Positions 6,276 to 15,200 of a stretch of DNA of 64,000 nucleotides are shown piece after piece. This DNA is from Stutzerimonas stutzeri (GTDB lineage Bacteria > Pseudomonadota > Gammaproteobacteria > Pseudomonadales > Pseudomonadaceae). The position numbers and the translations under genes were made by a program. The notes beneath the pieces were generated by a model. That model was not told where the DNA came from. It was given only the letters and a program-made list of their open reading frames with translations, and searched no databases. How positions within the stretch are numbered: position 1 is the first letter of the stretch; every line of letters starts with the position of its first letter. The stretch lies in contig NZ_POUL01000003.1 in assembly GCF_002890895.1 (NCBI RefSeq), positions 124,001 through 188,000 on the forward strand, given 5' to 3'.

Positions 6276-8504
6276 ATGCTTGATGGCGAACAATGGAGCC
6301 AGCTGCTGCTGAGCTTTGTCGAAGAGGCCCGTGACCTGGCCAAGCAGGCAGAAGAGTACCTGCTGCTGCTCGACGAGTGCCCGACCGACGAAGAGGCGAT
6401 CAACGGGCTGTTCCGCGCAATGCACACGCTCAAGGGTTCGGCGGGCCTGTTTTCGCTGGGGCCGCTGGTGGGCTTTACCCATCATCTGGAAAACCTGTTG
6501 ATGGCGGTGCGTGACGGGGCGCAGAGCCTGTCGCCGGCACTGATCTCGCTGATGCTGCGTTGCCTGGATGAGATCAGCGCGATGATCGAGCTGATCGACA
6601 CCGACAAGGGCGAGCTACTGGTCGACGACAGTCGCCAGCAACCGCTGCTGGCCGAGCTCGCCAGTTGCACCGACGCGCCGCCGCCGATGCACCACATTCC
6701 GGTCGTCATGCTGCCCGAGGACAGTTGCAACAGCCGCGGTCAGCTGGAGCGCTGCGCCAGCTGCGAAGCCGATGGCGCCTGGCACATTTCCTTGCGGTTT
6801 CACGCCGATCTGCTGCGCAACGGCTTCGAGCCCAGCTCGTTTGTCCGCTTCCTGGGCCGACTGGGCGACATCCTGCATCTGCAGACGATTACGCAATCGC
6901 TGCCGTCGCTGGCCGAGTTGCAGCCCGAGAGCTGCTACCTGGGGCTGGAAATTGCGCTGTGCACCCCGGCCGGCAAGGCCGAGATCGAAGAAGTCTTCGA
7001 GTTCATCGAGGACTTCTGCACCCTGCGCATCCTGCCGCCGTCCAGTGAGCTGCAAGACTACCTGCAGCTGATCCACGATTTGCCGGAAACGGACGCGCAG
7101 ATCGGCCGGATTCTGGTCGCCAGTGGTCTGTTGACCGAGCGCGAACTGGAAGAAGGCCTGGCCCTGCAGGCCGCGGAAACGGTCGAGGTCAAGCCGCCGC
7201 TGGGGACGGTGTTGGTCAATGAAGGCATCGTCGCGCCCCAGGTGGTCAACGCCGCCCTGGCCAAGCAGCAGGTGGCGCGCGACAAGCGCAGCCAGGAAAG
7301 CAGCCTGATCCGTGTAGCAGCCAACAAGCTGGACGAGCTGATCAACCTGGTCGGTGAGCTGGTCATCAGCGCCGCCGGCGCACAGCTGCGCGCCCGTTCG
7401 CATGGCGACGCGGGGTGCATCGAGAGCACCCAGACGGTCAACCAGCACGTCGAGCTGATCCGCGAGGCCGCGCTAAAGCTGCGCATGATCGAGATCGGCG
7501 ACACCTTCAACCGCTTCCAGCGTGTGGTGCGTGACGTCAGCCAGCAACTGGGCAAGGACATCCGCCTGGAGATTCGTGGCGCCGACACCGAACTCGACAA
7601 GGCGGTCATCGACAAGCTGGCCGACCCCCTGACGCACCTGGTGCGCAACGCCATCGACCACGGTATCGAATCGGCCGAGGGCCGAGTCGCCGCCGGCAAA
7701 ACGGTCGAGGGTCATCTGCGCCTGGACGCCTATCACGAGTCGGGGATGATCGTGATCGAAGTGGCCGACGACGGGCGCGGGCTCAACACTGCACGTATCC
7801 GCGAAAAAGCTATTGCCCGTGGCCTGATCGATGCCCAGGCGAACCTTCCCGAGGCCGATATCCAGGCGCTGATCTTCGCCGCCGGTTTCTCCACTGCCGA
7901 GAGCGTCTCCGACCTGTCCGGCCGGGGCGTGGGGCTGGACGTGGTGCGCAGCGCCATCGATGCCTTGCGCGGCACCATCGAGATCGATTCAAAAGAGGGG
8001 CAGGGCTGCACCTTCCGCATCCGCTTGCCGCTGACCCTGGCGATCATCGACGGCTTTCTCGTCAGCCTCGGTGATGACTATTTCGTCATCCCCCTGGACA
8101 TGGTCACCGAGTGCCTGGAGATGGACGCCGAGCAGCTGAGTTCAGGCGCGTACGGCTACCTCAATCTGCGTGGCAAGCCGTTGCCCTGCCTGTCACTGGC
8201 GGCCCACTTCAACCTGCCGGAAAGCCACGGCAAACGTCGCAACGTCATTGTCGTCAGCCAGGGCCGGCAACAGGCCGGGCTGATCGTCGATCACCTTCAC
8301 GGTGAACTGCAAACCGTCATCAAGCCGCTCGGGCAGCTGTTCCAGCACCTGCAAGGCATTGGTGGCTCCACCATCCTGGGAACTGGGCAGGTCGCCCTGA
8401 TCCTGGATATACCCAGTCTGTTCCGTTACCTGCAAAACCACGTCGACGCGAATCCTGCTGCCCAGCGCATCAGCCAACCCCGCCAGGACCTCGCAGGCCA
8501 GTAA
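6276..8504 (+). CDS. cheA: Chemotaxis histidine kinase CheA
   Basis: About 742 residues. An N-terminal Hpt domain carries the phosphorylatable His50 in MHTLKGSAGLF. The usual CheY-binding P2 region is not obvious. Instead there is a segment (about 270-345) with two short repeats, GRILVASGLLTERELEEG and GTVLVNEGIVAPQVVN, resembling the N-terminal domain of type II secretion ATPases. Dimerisation (P3), an HATPase domain with HLVRNAIDHGIE, and a C-terminal CheW-like domain follow. GTG at 6273 and ATG at 6276 both exist; the ATG has better spacing to AGGA. Confidence 0.93.
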   Translation: MLDGEQWSQLLLSFVEEARDLAKQAEEYLLLLDECPTDEEAINGLFRAMHTLKGSAGLFSLGPLVGFTHHLENLLMAVRDGAQSLSPALISLMLRCLDEISAMIELIDTDKGELLVDDSRQQPLLAELASCTDAPPPMHHIPVVMLPEDSCNSRGQLERCASCEADGAWHISLRFHADLLRNGFEPSSFVRFLGRLGDILHLQTITQSLPSLAELQPESCYLGLEIALCTPAGKAEIEEVFEFIEDFCTLRILPPSSELQDYLQLIHDLPETDAQIGRILVASGLLTERELEEGLALQAAETVEVKPPLGTVLVNEGIVAPQVVNAALAKQQVARDKRSQESSLIRVAANKLDELINLVGELVISAAGAQLRARSHGDAGCIESTQTVNQHVELIREAALKLRMIEIGDTFNRFQRVVRDVSQQLGKDIRLEIRGADTELDKAVIDKLADPLTHLVRNAIDHGIESAEGRVAAGKTVEGHLRLDAYHESGMIVIEVADDGRGLNTARIREKAIARGLIDAQANLPEADIQALIFAAGFSTAESVSDLSGRGVGLDVVRSAIDALRGTIEIDSKEGQGCTFRIRLPLTLAIIDGFLVSLGDDYFVIPLDMVTECLEMDAEQLSSGAYGYLNLRGKPLPCLSLAAHFNLPESHGKRRNVIVVSQGRQQAGLIVDHLHGELQTVIKPLGQLFQHLQGIGGSTILGTGQVALILDIPSLFRYLQNHVDANPAAQRISQPRQDLAGQ

Positions 8505-8516
8505 GGAGAAACACCC

Positions 8517-10166
8517 ATGAATGTATTCGGTAACTTCAAAATAGGGACGCGTCTGATCGCGGGCTTTCTGATCGTGGTGGCGATGACCGTCACGGTCGGC
8601 ACGCTGGGTATCCATAAACTCGAGCAGGTCAACGAGCTGTCGGACCAGATGTATGACCGCGAGTTGATCGCGTTGAACAACATTCAGTCGGCCAACGTGC
8701 AGCTGGTCTATGTCGGCCGTGGCCTGCGCTCGAGCATGCTGGCGACCAGTCTGGAGGAGCGTGATTTCGCCATTCGCCAGACCCGCGGCGCGATCGACAA
8801 GATGTACGAGTTCATCGAGCTCACCCGCCCGAGCTTCGTGACTGCCGAGGGCATCGCCCAGTTCGAGGCGCTCAGCGAGCCGATGGCCGCTTATGTGCAG
8901 ATCGTCGAGCAGGTGCTCAAGTTGCGCGAGACGTCCAGCGAGGTGCGCCCGGCCGACGAACTGACGGTGATGCTGCCGCAACTGCGTGACACCGGAAACA
9001 AGGCCGACGACCTGCTGACCGCGCTGGTCGAGCGCAAGGTTTCGCGTGCCAAAGAGGCCAACGAGCAAATTACCGGCATCTACCTTGACTCGCGCACCCA
9101 AATGATCGCGCTGGTGATCATCGCCGCCGTGCTCGGCTTCGGCATCGGTATCCTGGTGACCCGCAGCATCACCCGACCGCTCAACCGCGCGGTGTCAGTG
9201 GCTGACTCGCTCGCCGCTGGCGATCTCGGCATCCAGGTCGAGTCCGATAGCAGGGATGAAACCGGCCAGCTGCTCAACGCCATGCAGAACATGACCGAGC
9301 GTCTGCGCAGCGTCATGGGCGATGTGCGCAGCGCCGCCGACTCGTTGTCTTCGGCCTCGGAGGAAGTCAGCGCTACTTCGCAATCGCTGAGCCAGGCGGC
9401 CAGCGAGCAGGCGGCCGGCGTCGAGCAGACCACCGCCTCGGTCGAGCAGATGTCCGCGTCGATCGCGCAGAATACCGAAAGTGCCAAGATCACCGACAGC
9501 ATTGCCGGCAAGGCCGCGAACGACGCCGTGGCCGGTGGCCGCGCCGTACGTGACATGGTCGTTGCCATGAAGCAGATCGCTGACAAGATCGGCATCATCG
9601 ATGACATCGCCTACCAGACCAACCTGCTGGCGCTCAACGCGGCCATCGAGGCGGCGCGTGCCGGTGACCATGGCAAGGGTTTTGCGGTAGTGGCTGCCGA
9701 GGTGCGCAAGCTCGCCGAGCGCAGTCAGGTCGCCGCGCAGGAGATCGGTGGCGTGGCGGGCAGCAGCGTGCAGCTGGCCGAGCAGGCCGGGCGCCTGCTC
9801 GACGATATCGTGCCGAACATTCAGAAGACCTCGGACCTGGTGCAGGAGATCACCGCGGCTTCTCAGGAGCAGAGCACCGGCGCCGGTCAGATCAACATCG
9901 CCATGGGTCAAATGAACCAGATCACCCAGCAGAACGCCTCGGCGTCCGAAGAGCTGGCTGCCACTTCCGAGGAGATGAACGCCCAGGCCTCGCAACTGCT
10001 TGAGCTGATCGGCTTCTTCCGTCTCGATGCGCGCGATGGGGCCGCTCAGGGCCTTGGTCGCCAGCCACAGGCGCCCAGCGTCAAGCCCAGCAGCAACCGT
10101 TCGGTGCGCAGCATCCGCAAACCGACCGCCATGGCTGATGACGGCCAGTTCGTCAGCTTCACATAA
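8517..10166 (+). CDS. Methyl-accepting chemotaxis protein with 4-helix-bundle sensor
   Basis: A 549-residue transmembrane receptor. TM1 is about 13-32, a periplasmic helical domain of the 4HB_MCP type spans about 33-194, TM2 is about 195-214, then a HAMP domain ([22 protein letters not shown]) and the long signalling hairpin with tip [20 protein letters not shown]. The C-terminal tail after the bundle is flexible and ends GQFVSFT, which faintly resembles a CheR-tether pentapeptide. Preceded by TAAGGAGAAA. The ligand is unknown. Being between cheA and cheW, it is probably the dedicated input of this pathway. Confidence 0.92.
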   Translation: MNVFGNFKIGTRLIAGFLIVVAMTVTVGTLGIHKLEQVNELSDQMYDRELIALNNIQSANVQLVYVGRGLRSSMLATSLEERDFAIRQTRGAIDKMYEFIELTRPSFVTAEGIAQFEALSEPMAAYVQIVEQVLKLRETSSEVRPADELTVMLPQLRDTGNKADDLLTALVERKVSRAKEANEQITGIYLDSRTQMIALVIIAAVLGFGIGILVTRSITRPLNRAVSVADSLAAGDLGIQVESDSRDETGQLLNAMQNMTERLRSVMGDVRSAADSLSSASEEVSATSQSLSQAASEQAAGVEQTTASVEQMSASIAQNTESAKITDSIAGKAANDAVAGGRAVRDMVVAMKQIADKIGIIDDIAYQTNLLALNAAIEAARAGDHGKGFAVVAAEVRKLAERSQVAAQEIGGVAGSSVQLAEQAGRLLDDIVPNIQKTSDLVQEITAASQEQSTGAGQINIAMGQMNQITQQNASASEELAATSEEMNAQASQLLELIGFFRLDARDGAAQGLGRQPQAPSVKPSSNRSVRSIRKPTAMADDGQFVSFT

Positions 10167-10176
10167 GGGGGCGCAG

Positions 10177-10692
10177 ATGAACCTTCCACAGGTTAGCGGT
10201 GCTGCCAGCACCGCACCGGCTGACATCCAGCACCTGTCGTTCCGGGTGCGCCAGGCACGCTACGCGCTGCCCATTGATCTGGTGCGCGAGATCATCGAGT
10301 ACGGGCAGATCACCAGCGTGCCGATGATGCCGGCGTGCATCCACGGGGTGATCAACCTGCGCGGCAATGTAGTACCGGTGCTGGACCTGGCGGCGCGCTT
10401 CGGTATGGAACGCACGTTGCCGAGCAAGCGGACCTGCATCGTCATCATCGAACTGGAGCTGAACGAATCGCTGCAACGCATCGGCCTGGTGGTCGATGCA
10501 GTCGACGCGGTACTAGACATCCAGGCTGCCGATGTCGAGCCCGCACCGGCATTCGGCGCTGGAATCCGTACCGAATTCATCGCCGGCATGGCGCGTGACG
10601 AGCGCGGCTTCACCATCATTCTGGACGTGCGCAAGGTGTTGTCGCTGGATGACATCCTGCAGATCAGCCAGGCGATGGCGCAGGCGAGTTGA
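10177..10692 (+). CDS. cheW: Chemotaxis coupling protein CheW
   Basis: A 171-residue CheW-domain protein that bridges receptors and CheA. The conserved strand pattern is present, including GVINLRGNVVPVLDLAARFG and the late FIAGMARDERGFTIILDV. The ATG at 10177 is preceded by a G-rich site (AAGGGGG) and begins 11 bases after the receptor stop; an upstream in-frame extension overlaps the receptor gene and was rejected. Confidence 0.94.
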   Translation: MNLPQVSGAASTAPADIQHLSFRVRQARYALPIDLVREIIEYGQITSVPMMPACIHGVINLRGNVVPVLDLAARFGMERTLPSKRTCIVIIELELNESLQRIGLVVDAVDAVLDIQAADVEPAPAFGAGIRTEFIAGMARDERGFTIILDVRKVLSLDDILQISQAMAQAS

Positions 10693-10694
10693 GC

Positions 10695-11501
10695 ATGCCG
10701 ACGTCAAGCCTGCCGGTGCTGGGCGAGCAGGAGTTTCGCTTCCTGCAGCAGCTGATGGTCGAGGCGTCTGGTATCCACTTGAGCGACAGCAAGCGGCCGT
10801 TGGTGGCCGGTCGCCTGATGCGCCGATTGCGCGCGCTGAACCTGAGCAGCTACCGCGACTACCTGTTGCTGCTCAAGGACCCGACGAAGCAGGCCGAGCA
10901 GCGGCTGGTGATCGACCTGCTGACCACCAACGAAACCTACTTTTTCCGCGAACCGCAGCATTTCCAGTTTCTTGCCCGCTGGCTGGACGGCCGGCGCGAG
11001 CCGCTGCGAATCTGGAGCGCCGCCTGTTCGTCAGGCGAGGAGCCCTACACCCTGGCCATGGTGCTGGCCGAGCATGGGCCGGCTGACTGGTCGATCCTCG
11101 GCAGCGACCTCAGTCGCACGGTGTTGGAAAAGGCCGAGGCCGCGATCTATCCACTGGATGAGTCGAGCAATTTTCCGCCCGGCTGGCTGAAGCGCCATTG
11201 CCTGCGCGGTATCGGTGACCACGAAGGGGCTTTTCGCCTCGCCCAGGGTTTGCGCGAGCGGGTGCGCTTTCGTGAACTCAATCTGATGCGGCCATTACCC
11301 GACGACATTGGCAGCTACGACGTAATCTTTCTGCGCAACGTACTCATCTATTTCAATGCCGAGGACAAGCGCGCCATCGTTGCCCGCCTGATCCAGCGCC
11401 TGCGTGCGGGTGGCTTGCTGTTCATCGGTCATGCCGAAAGCCTGCATGGCTTCGGTCTGCCGTTGCGCAGCGTCGCGGCTTCGGTGTTTCAGCGTCTATG
11501 A
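10695..11501 (+). CDS. cheR: Chemotaxis methyltransferase CheR
   Basis: A 268-residue S-adenosylmethionine-dependent glutamate methyltransferase that modifies the receptor hairpins. The N-terminal helical domain is followed by the SAM-binding motif WSAACSSGEEPYTLAM and the IFLRNVLIYF strand. The start is the ATG at 10695, two bases after the cheW stop; a TTG two codons earlier is possible. The stop overlaps the cheD start (ATGA). Confidence 0.95.
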   Translation: MPTSSLPVLGEQEFRFLQQLMVEASGIHLSDSKRPLVAGRLMRRLRALNLSSYRDYLLLLKDPTKQAEQRLVIDLLTTNETYFFREPQHFQFLARWLDGRREPLRIWSAACSSGEEPYTLAMVLAEHGPADWSILGSDLSRTVLEKAEAAIYPLDESSNFPPGWLKRHCLRGIGDHEGAFRLAQGLRERVRFRELNLMRPLPDDIGSYDVIFLRNVLIYFNAEDKRAIVARLIQRLRAGGLLFIGHAESLHGFGLPLRSVAASVFQRL

Positions 11502-11977
11502 CCGCGCCCCGTTTTCTCATGCCGGGTGAATACCTGTTCGGCCAGCATCCCGAGCCGGTGGTGACGCTGCTCGGCTCGTGCGTGGCCGTCGTGCTTTGGC
11601 ATCCCCGGCGTCGGCTGCTTGCCGTGAGCCATTTCGTGGTGCCCGGTGGCGCCTTCGAGCAGGACGACACGCGTAGCGGTGAGGCAGTGTTTGTCCGTCT
11701 GCAGCAGGACATGGCTCGTCACCGCACTGTGCCGGGTGAGTATCGCAAAGGTCTCTACGGCGGCGGCTCCTGCCTGCAGCCGGGCAGGCATGGCACCGTC
11801 CAGATCGGGCGCATGAACATCGCCTTTGCGCGAGAGCAGTTCGCGTTGCTCGGTTGGAGCGCCGACGAGCAAGATCTTGGTGGCCTGGGTTATCGGCGGT
11901 TGACGGCCGACGGCCGGGACGGGCGCCTGATCTGCCAGTCCTTCACTCCCCCTCAATTGCTGGAGGGCACCGCATGA
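11498..11977 (+). CDS. cheD: Chemoreceptor glutamine deamidase CheD
   Basis: A 159-residue CheD. The catalytic Cys28 in LLGSCVAVV and His45 in [10 protein letters not shown] are present, and Thr23 occupies the third active-site position. CheD deamidates specific receptor glutamines and in some species responds to CheY or CheC. It overlaps cheR upstream and cheB downstream by four bases each, so translation of the three enzymes is coupled. Confidence 0.95.
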   Translation: MTAPRFLMPGEYLFGQHPEPVVTLLGSCVAVVLWHPRRRLLAVSHFVVPGGAFEQDDTRSGEAVFVRLQQDMARHRTVPGEYRKGLYGGGSCLQPGRHGTVQIGRMNIAFAREQFALLGWSADEQDLGGLGYRRLTADGRDGRLICQSFTPPQLLEGTA

Positions 11978-13032
11978 TCAAGGTCTTTATCGTCGATGAC
12001 TCGGCGCTGGTGCGACAGGTGTTGTCCGCGTGCCTGGAAAACCACCCGAACATCGAGGTGATCGGGCAGGCCGCCGATCCGCTGTTCGCGCTGGAAAAGA
12101 TGCAGCGCAACTGGCCCGATGTGCTGGTGCTCGACGTCGAGATGCCGCGCATGGATGGCATTACCTTTCTACGCAAACTGATGGCTGAGCGGCCGACGCC
12201 GACGATCATCTGTTCGACCCTGACCGAGGCCGGCGCGGCCATCACGCTTGAAGCCTTCGCGGCGGGCGCCGTGGGCGTCTTCACCAAAGCGCGGCTCGGT
12301 CTCAAAGACAGTCTTTTGCAGCTCTCCAGTGACCTGATCAAACAGATCCAGCAGGCCGCCGCGACCAGGCCGCGGATGGCAACGGTCCGCGCCCCGACGA
12401 TTACGGCCCAGTCGCGTCCGGCGGAGCCGGCCGGCGGCGGTGCCCTGACCACCACCGACCGGGTCGTGGCGCTGGGCACGTCCACCGGCGGCACTCAGGC
12501 GCTGGAGTTGGTGCTCAAGCAGCTGCGCGTCGATTCACCGGGCATCGTCATCGTTCAGCACATGCCGGAAAAATTCACCGCCGCATTCGCCCAACGTCTC
12601 GACAGCCTTTGCCAAATCGAGGTGCGCGAGGCCCGCCATCTGGATCGGGTTCGCTCCGGGCTGGCGCTGGTGGCGCCGGGCGGCAAACACATGCAGCTCA
12701 AGCGCAGTGGCGCGCAATATTTCGTCGAGGTGCTCGACGGGCCACCGGTCAACCGGCACAAGCCTTCGGTGGACGTGCTGTTTCGCTCCGTCGCCCGCCA
12801 TGCCGGGCATAACGCCTTGGGCGTGATCATGACCGGGATGGGCGACGACGGCGCCCGTGGGCTGCTGGCCATGCGCGAGGCTGGCGCGCGTACGGTCGCC
12901 CAGGACGAAGCCAGCTGTGTCGTGTTCGGTATGCCGAAAGAAGCCTTGCAGCTGGGTGCCGCGCAGTGCACCGAGTCGCTGGAGAACCTGCCGCGGCTGA
13001 TCACCGACTATGCTCGGGCACCGCTTGCGTGA
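11974..13032 (+). CDS. cheB: Chemotaxis methylesterase CheB
   Basis: A 352-residue receiver-methylesterase. Phosphoacceptor Asp54 lies in [12 protein letters not shown]. The catalytic triad is Ser170 (GTSTGGT), His196 (VQHMPEKF) and an Asp near 291 (MTGMGDDG). A short variable linker (about 125-160) separates the domains. ATG at 11974 overlaps the cheD stop. It removes receptor methyl groups and gives feedback adaptation with CheR. Last gene of the operon; no strong terminator is visible directly after it. Confidence 0.95.
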   Translation: MIKVFIVDDSALVRQVLSACLENHPNIEVIGQAADPLFALEKMQRNWPDVLVLDVEMPRMDGITFLRKLMAERPTPTIICSTLTEAGAAITLEAFAAGAVGVFTKARLGLKDSLLQLSSDLIKQIQQAAATRPRMATVRAPTITAQSRPAEPAGGGALTTTDRVVALGTSTGGTQALELVLKQLRVDSPGIVIVQHMPEKFTAAFAQRLDSLCQIEVREARHLDRVRSGLALVAPGGKHMQLKRSGAQYFVEVLDGPPVNRHKPSVDVLFRSVARHAGHNALGVIMTGMGDDGARGLLAMREAGARTVAQDEASCVVFGMPKEALQLGAAQCTESLENLPRLITDYARAPLA

Positions 13033-13141
13033 AGGCCGTTGCGATTGGCAGAAACACCGCTGTGCTGATCAGAGGGCTGCTTTGCCGAGTGAAGTGACTC
13101 CGCCTAAGATCACGGACGCATTCTGCAAACAAGGACAACCG

Positions 13142-14092
13142 GTGAAAATCGTTCTGCAACTCGTGGCAGCTGTAGTTGTATTGCTTGTCCTGGCCGTGGC
13201 GGTGCTGGTGGCACTCAGCTGGGCGCCGCCACGGTCGGTCGAAAGCCTGACCGAACGCTGGGCACCGGAGCCGTCCAGGTTCATCGAGATATCCGGCATG
13301 CAGGTGCACGTTCGTGACGAGGGGCGGCGTGACGACCCCGTTCCGCTGGTGCTGCTGCACGGCACCTCCGCGAGCCTGCATACCTGGGAAGGCGTGGTCG
13401 AGGAGCTGAAGCCGCAGCGGCGGGTGATCAGCCTGGACCTGCCGGGGTTCGGTTTGACCGGCCCCTTTCCCGACGGCAATTACCGCATGAGTCACTACGT
13501 CGAGTTTCTCTCGACCTTGCTGGACAGGCTGAACGTCGAACGTGCGGTGCTCATCGGCAACAGTTTCGGTGGCCAGCTTGCCTGGGAAATGGCGCTGGAC
13601 CAGCCGAAGCGTGTCGAGCGACTGGTGCTGATCGATGCGGCAGGCTACCCCCGTCAATCGACGTCGGTGCCCATCGGTTTCAAGCTGGCAGGCATTCCGG
13701 GGCTGGCGCCGCTGATGGCCAACATCCTCCCGCGTCGGCTGGTCGAGTCCAGCACGCGCAGCGTCTATGGCGATCCCGACCAGGTTACGCCGGAGCTGGT
13801 TGACCGCTACTACGAGCTGACCTTGCGTGAAGGCAATCGTGAGGCGCTGCGCGAACGCTTCAAGCAGGTGCCGGCCGTTGATAACACGGAGCGAATCGCA
13901 TCCATCCAGACCCCGACGCTGATCATCTGGGGTGGGCGCGACGGCTTGATTCCGCCGCTCAATGCGCGCCGCTTCCAGAGCGATATCGCTGGCAGTGAGT
14001 TGGTCATGTTCGAGGACCTCGGCCATGTACCGCAGGAGGAGGCCCCGTCGCGAGTCGCTGAGGCAATCCGCGCGTTCCTGCCGCAGCCCTGA
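13142..14092 (+). CDS. Membrane-anchored alpha/beta hydrolase
   Basis: 316 residues from a GTG at 13142 with AAGGA five to six bases upstream. One N-terminal transmembrane segment (about 4-26) is followed by an alpha/beta-hydrolase domain: oxyanion region LLHGTSASLHTW, nucleophile elbow GNSFGG with Ser141, acidic residue in IWGGRDGLIP and a late His in EDLGHVPQEE. All triad members are therefore present. The substrate cannot be inferred. It is about 110 bases after cheB and seems a separate unit. Confidence 0.85.
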   Translation: MKIVLQLVAAVVVLLVLAVAVLVALSWAPPRSVESLTERWAPEPSRFIEISGMQVHVRDEGRRDDPVPLVLLHGTSASLHTWEGVVEELKPQRRVISLDLPGFGLTGPFPDGNYRMSHYVEFLSTLLDRLNVERAVLIGNSFGGQLAWEMALDQPKRVERLVLIDAAGYPRQSTSVPIGFKLAGIPGLAPLMANILPRRLVESSTRSVYGDPDQVTPELVDRYYELTLREGNREALRERFKQVPAVDNTERIASIQTPTLIIWGGRDGLIPPLNARRFQSDIAGSELVMFEDLGHVPQEEAPSRVAEAIRAFLPQP

Positions 14093-14225
14093 CGCTATCA
14101 ATCATCCTGCAGCCTTATGTTCGGGCATTCATTCACGGCCGTTTGATTGTGGCCGGCTGTGGCGTCGCCGACACTCGCCACAGACTTTGCAATGCATCCA
14201 ACAATAATCCGCTGGAGGAATTTCC

Positions 14226-15137
14226 ATGAGTGACGCCATTCGCTTCGAAGACAAGGTGGTCATTGTGACCGGTGCTGGTGGCGGCCTTGGCCGTGCCCAC
14301 GCACTGCTGTTCGCCCGTCATGGTGCCAAGGTCGTGGTCAATGACCTGGGCGGCAGTGCCCAGGGCGAAGGGGCCAACGCCTCGGCTGCTGATCGCGTCG
14401 TCGAGGAAATCCGTCAGGCCGGCGGTACTGCGGTGGCCAATCATGACTCTGTGACCGACGGTGAGAAGATCGTCCAGCACGCGCTGGACAGCTTCGGCCG
14501 CATCGATGTGGTGGTGAACAACGCCGGCATCCTGCGCGACAAGACCTTTCACAAGATGGAAGACGCCGACTGGGATCTGGTCTACCGCGTACACGTCGAG
14601 GGCGCTTACAAGGTGACCCGCGCCGCCTGGCCGCACATGCGCGAACAGGGCTATGGCCGGGTGATCTTCACGGCATCGACCTCCGGTATCTACGGCAACT
14701 TCGGCCAGTCCAACTACGGCATGGCCAAGCTGGGCTTGTACGGCCTGACCCGCACGCTGGCCCTGGAAGGGCGCAAGAACAACATCCTGGTCAACGCCAT
14801 TGCGCCGACTGGTGGCACGCGCATGACCGAGGGGCTGATCCCGCCGCAGGTCTTCGAGCAGCTCAAGCCTGAGCTGGTCAGCCCGCTGGTGGTCTTTCTC
14901 GCCAGCGAGCAATGCCAGGAAACCTCCGGTCTGTTCGAGGTCGGTGGCGGCTGGATGGGCAAGGTGCGCTGGGAGCGCAGCCTGGGTGCCGGTTTCGATC
15001 CGAAGAAGGGCTTTGATGCCGAGGACGTTGCCGCCAGCTGGCAGCAGATCTGCGACTTCGAGAACGCGGCGCATCCGGCCGACAACATGGAAGCGCTGAA
15101 GGAAATGATGGCCAACCTGCAAAAGCACGCCGGTTAA
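14226..15137 (+). CDS. SDR-family dehydrogenase, 3-hydroxyacyl-CoA dehydrogenase-like
   Basis: A 303-residue short-chain dehydrogenase. The NAD-binding TGAGGGLGRAH, the NNAG motif and the catalytic Tyr164-x3-Lys168 (YGMAK) preceded by the Ser region are all visible. The extended VVNDLGGS segment after strand 2 and the C-terminal extension resemble the dehydrogenase part of peroxisomal multifunctional enzyme type 2, suggesting a 3-hydroxyacyl-CoA or related substrate. A GGAGGAA site precedes the ATG. It ends at a clear terminator, so it is monocistronic. Confidence 0.85.
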   Translation: MSDAIRFEDKVVIVTGAGGGLGRAHALLFARHGAKVVVNDLGGSAQGEGANASAADRVVEEIRQAGGTAVANHDSVTDGEKIVQHALDSFGRIDVVVNNAGILRDKTFHKMEDADWDLVYRVHVEGAYKVTRAAWPHMREQGYGRVIFTASTSGIYGNFGQSNYGMAKLGLYGLTRTLALEGRKNNILVNAIAPTGGTRMTEGLIPPQVFEQLKPELVSPLVVFLASEQCQETSGLFEVGGGWMGKVRWERSLGAGFDPKKGFDAEDVAASWQQICDFENAAHPADNMEALKEMMANLQKHAG

Positions 15138-15147
15138 ACCACCGGTG

Positions 15148-15197
15148 GCCGCTCGAGCTGCATAAGCGTTTCACGCTTCAGCTCAAGCGGCGTTTTT
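15148..15197 (+). terminator. Rho-independent terminator after SDR gene
   Basis: GCCGCTCGAGCTG (15148-15160) pairs with CAGCTCAAGCGGC (15179-15191) with one mismatch; an inner AAGCG/CGCTT stem lies in the loop and TTTTT follows. Confidence 0.85.
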
Positions 15198-15200
15198 CCC

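Noticed and set aside
13001-14101. 366-codon open frame on the minus strand opposite the hydrolase gene
   Set aside because: The plus-strand frame has an intact catalytic triad and good start. The minus frame is a high-GC shadow with no recognisable motifs.
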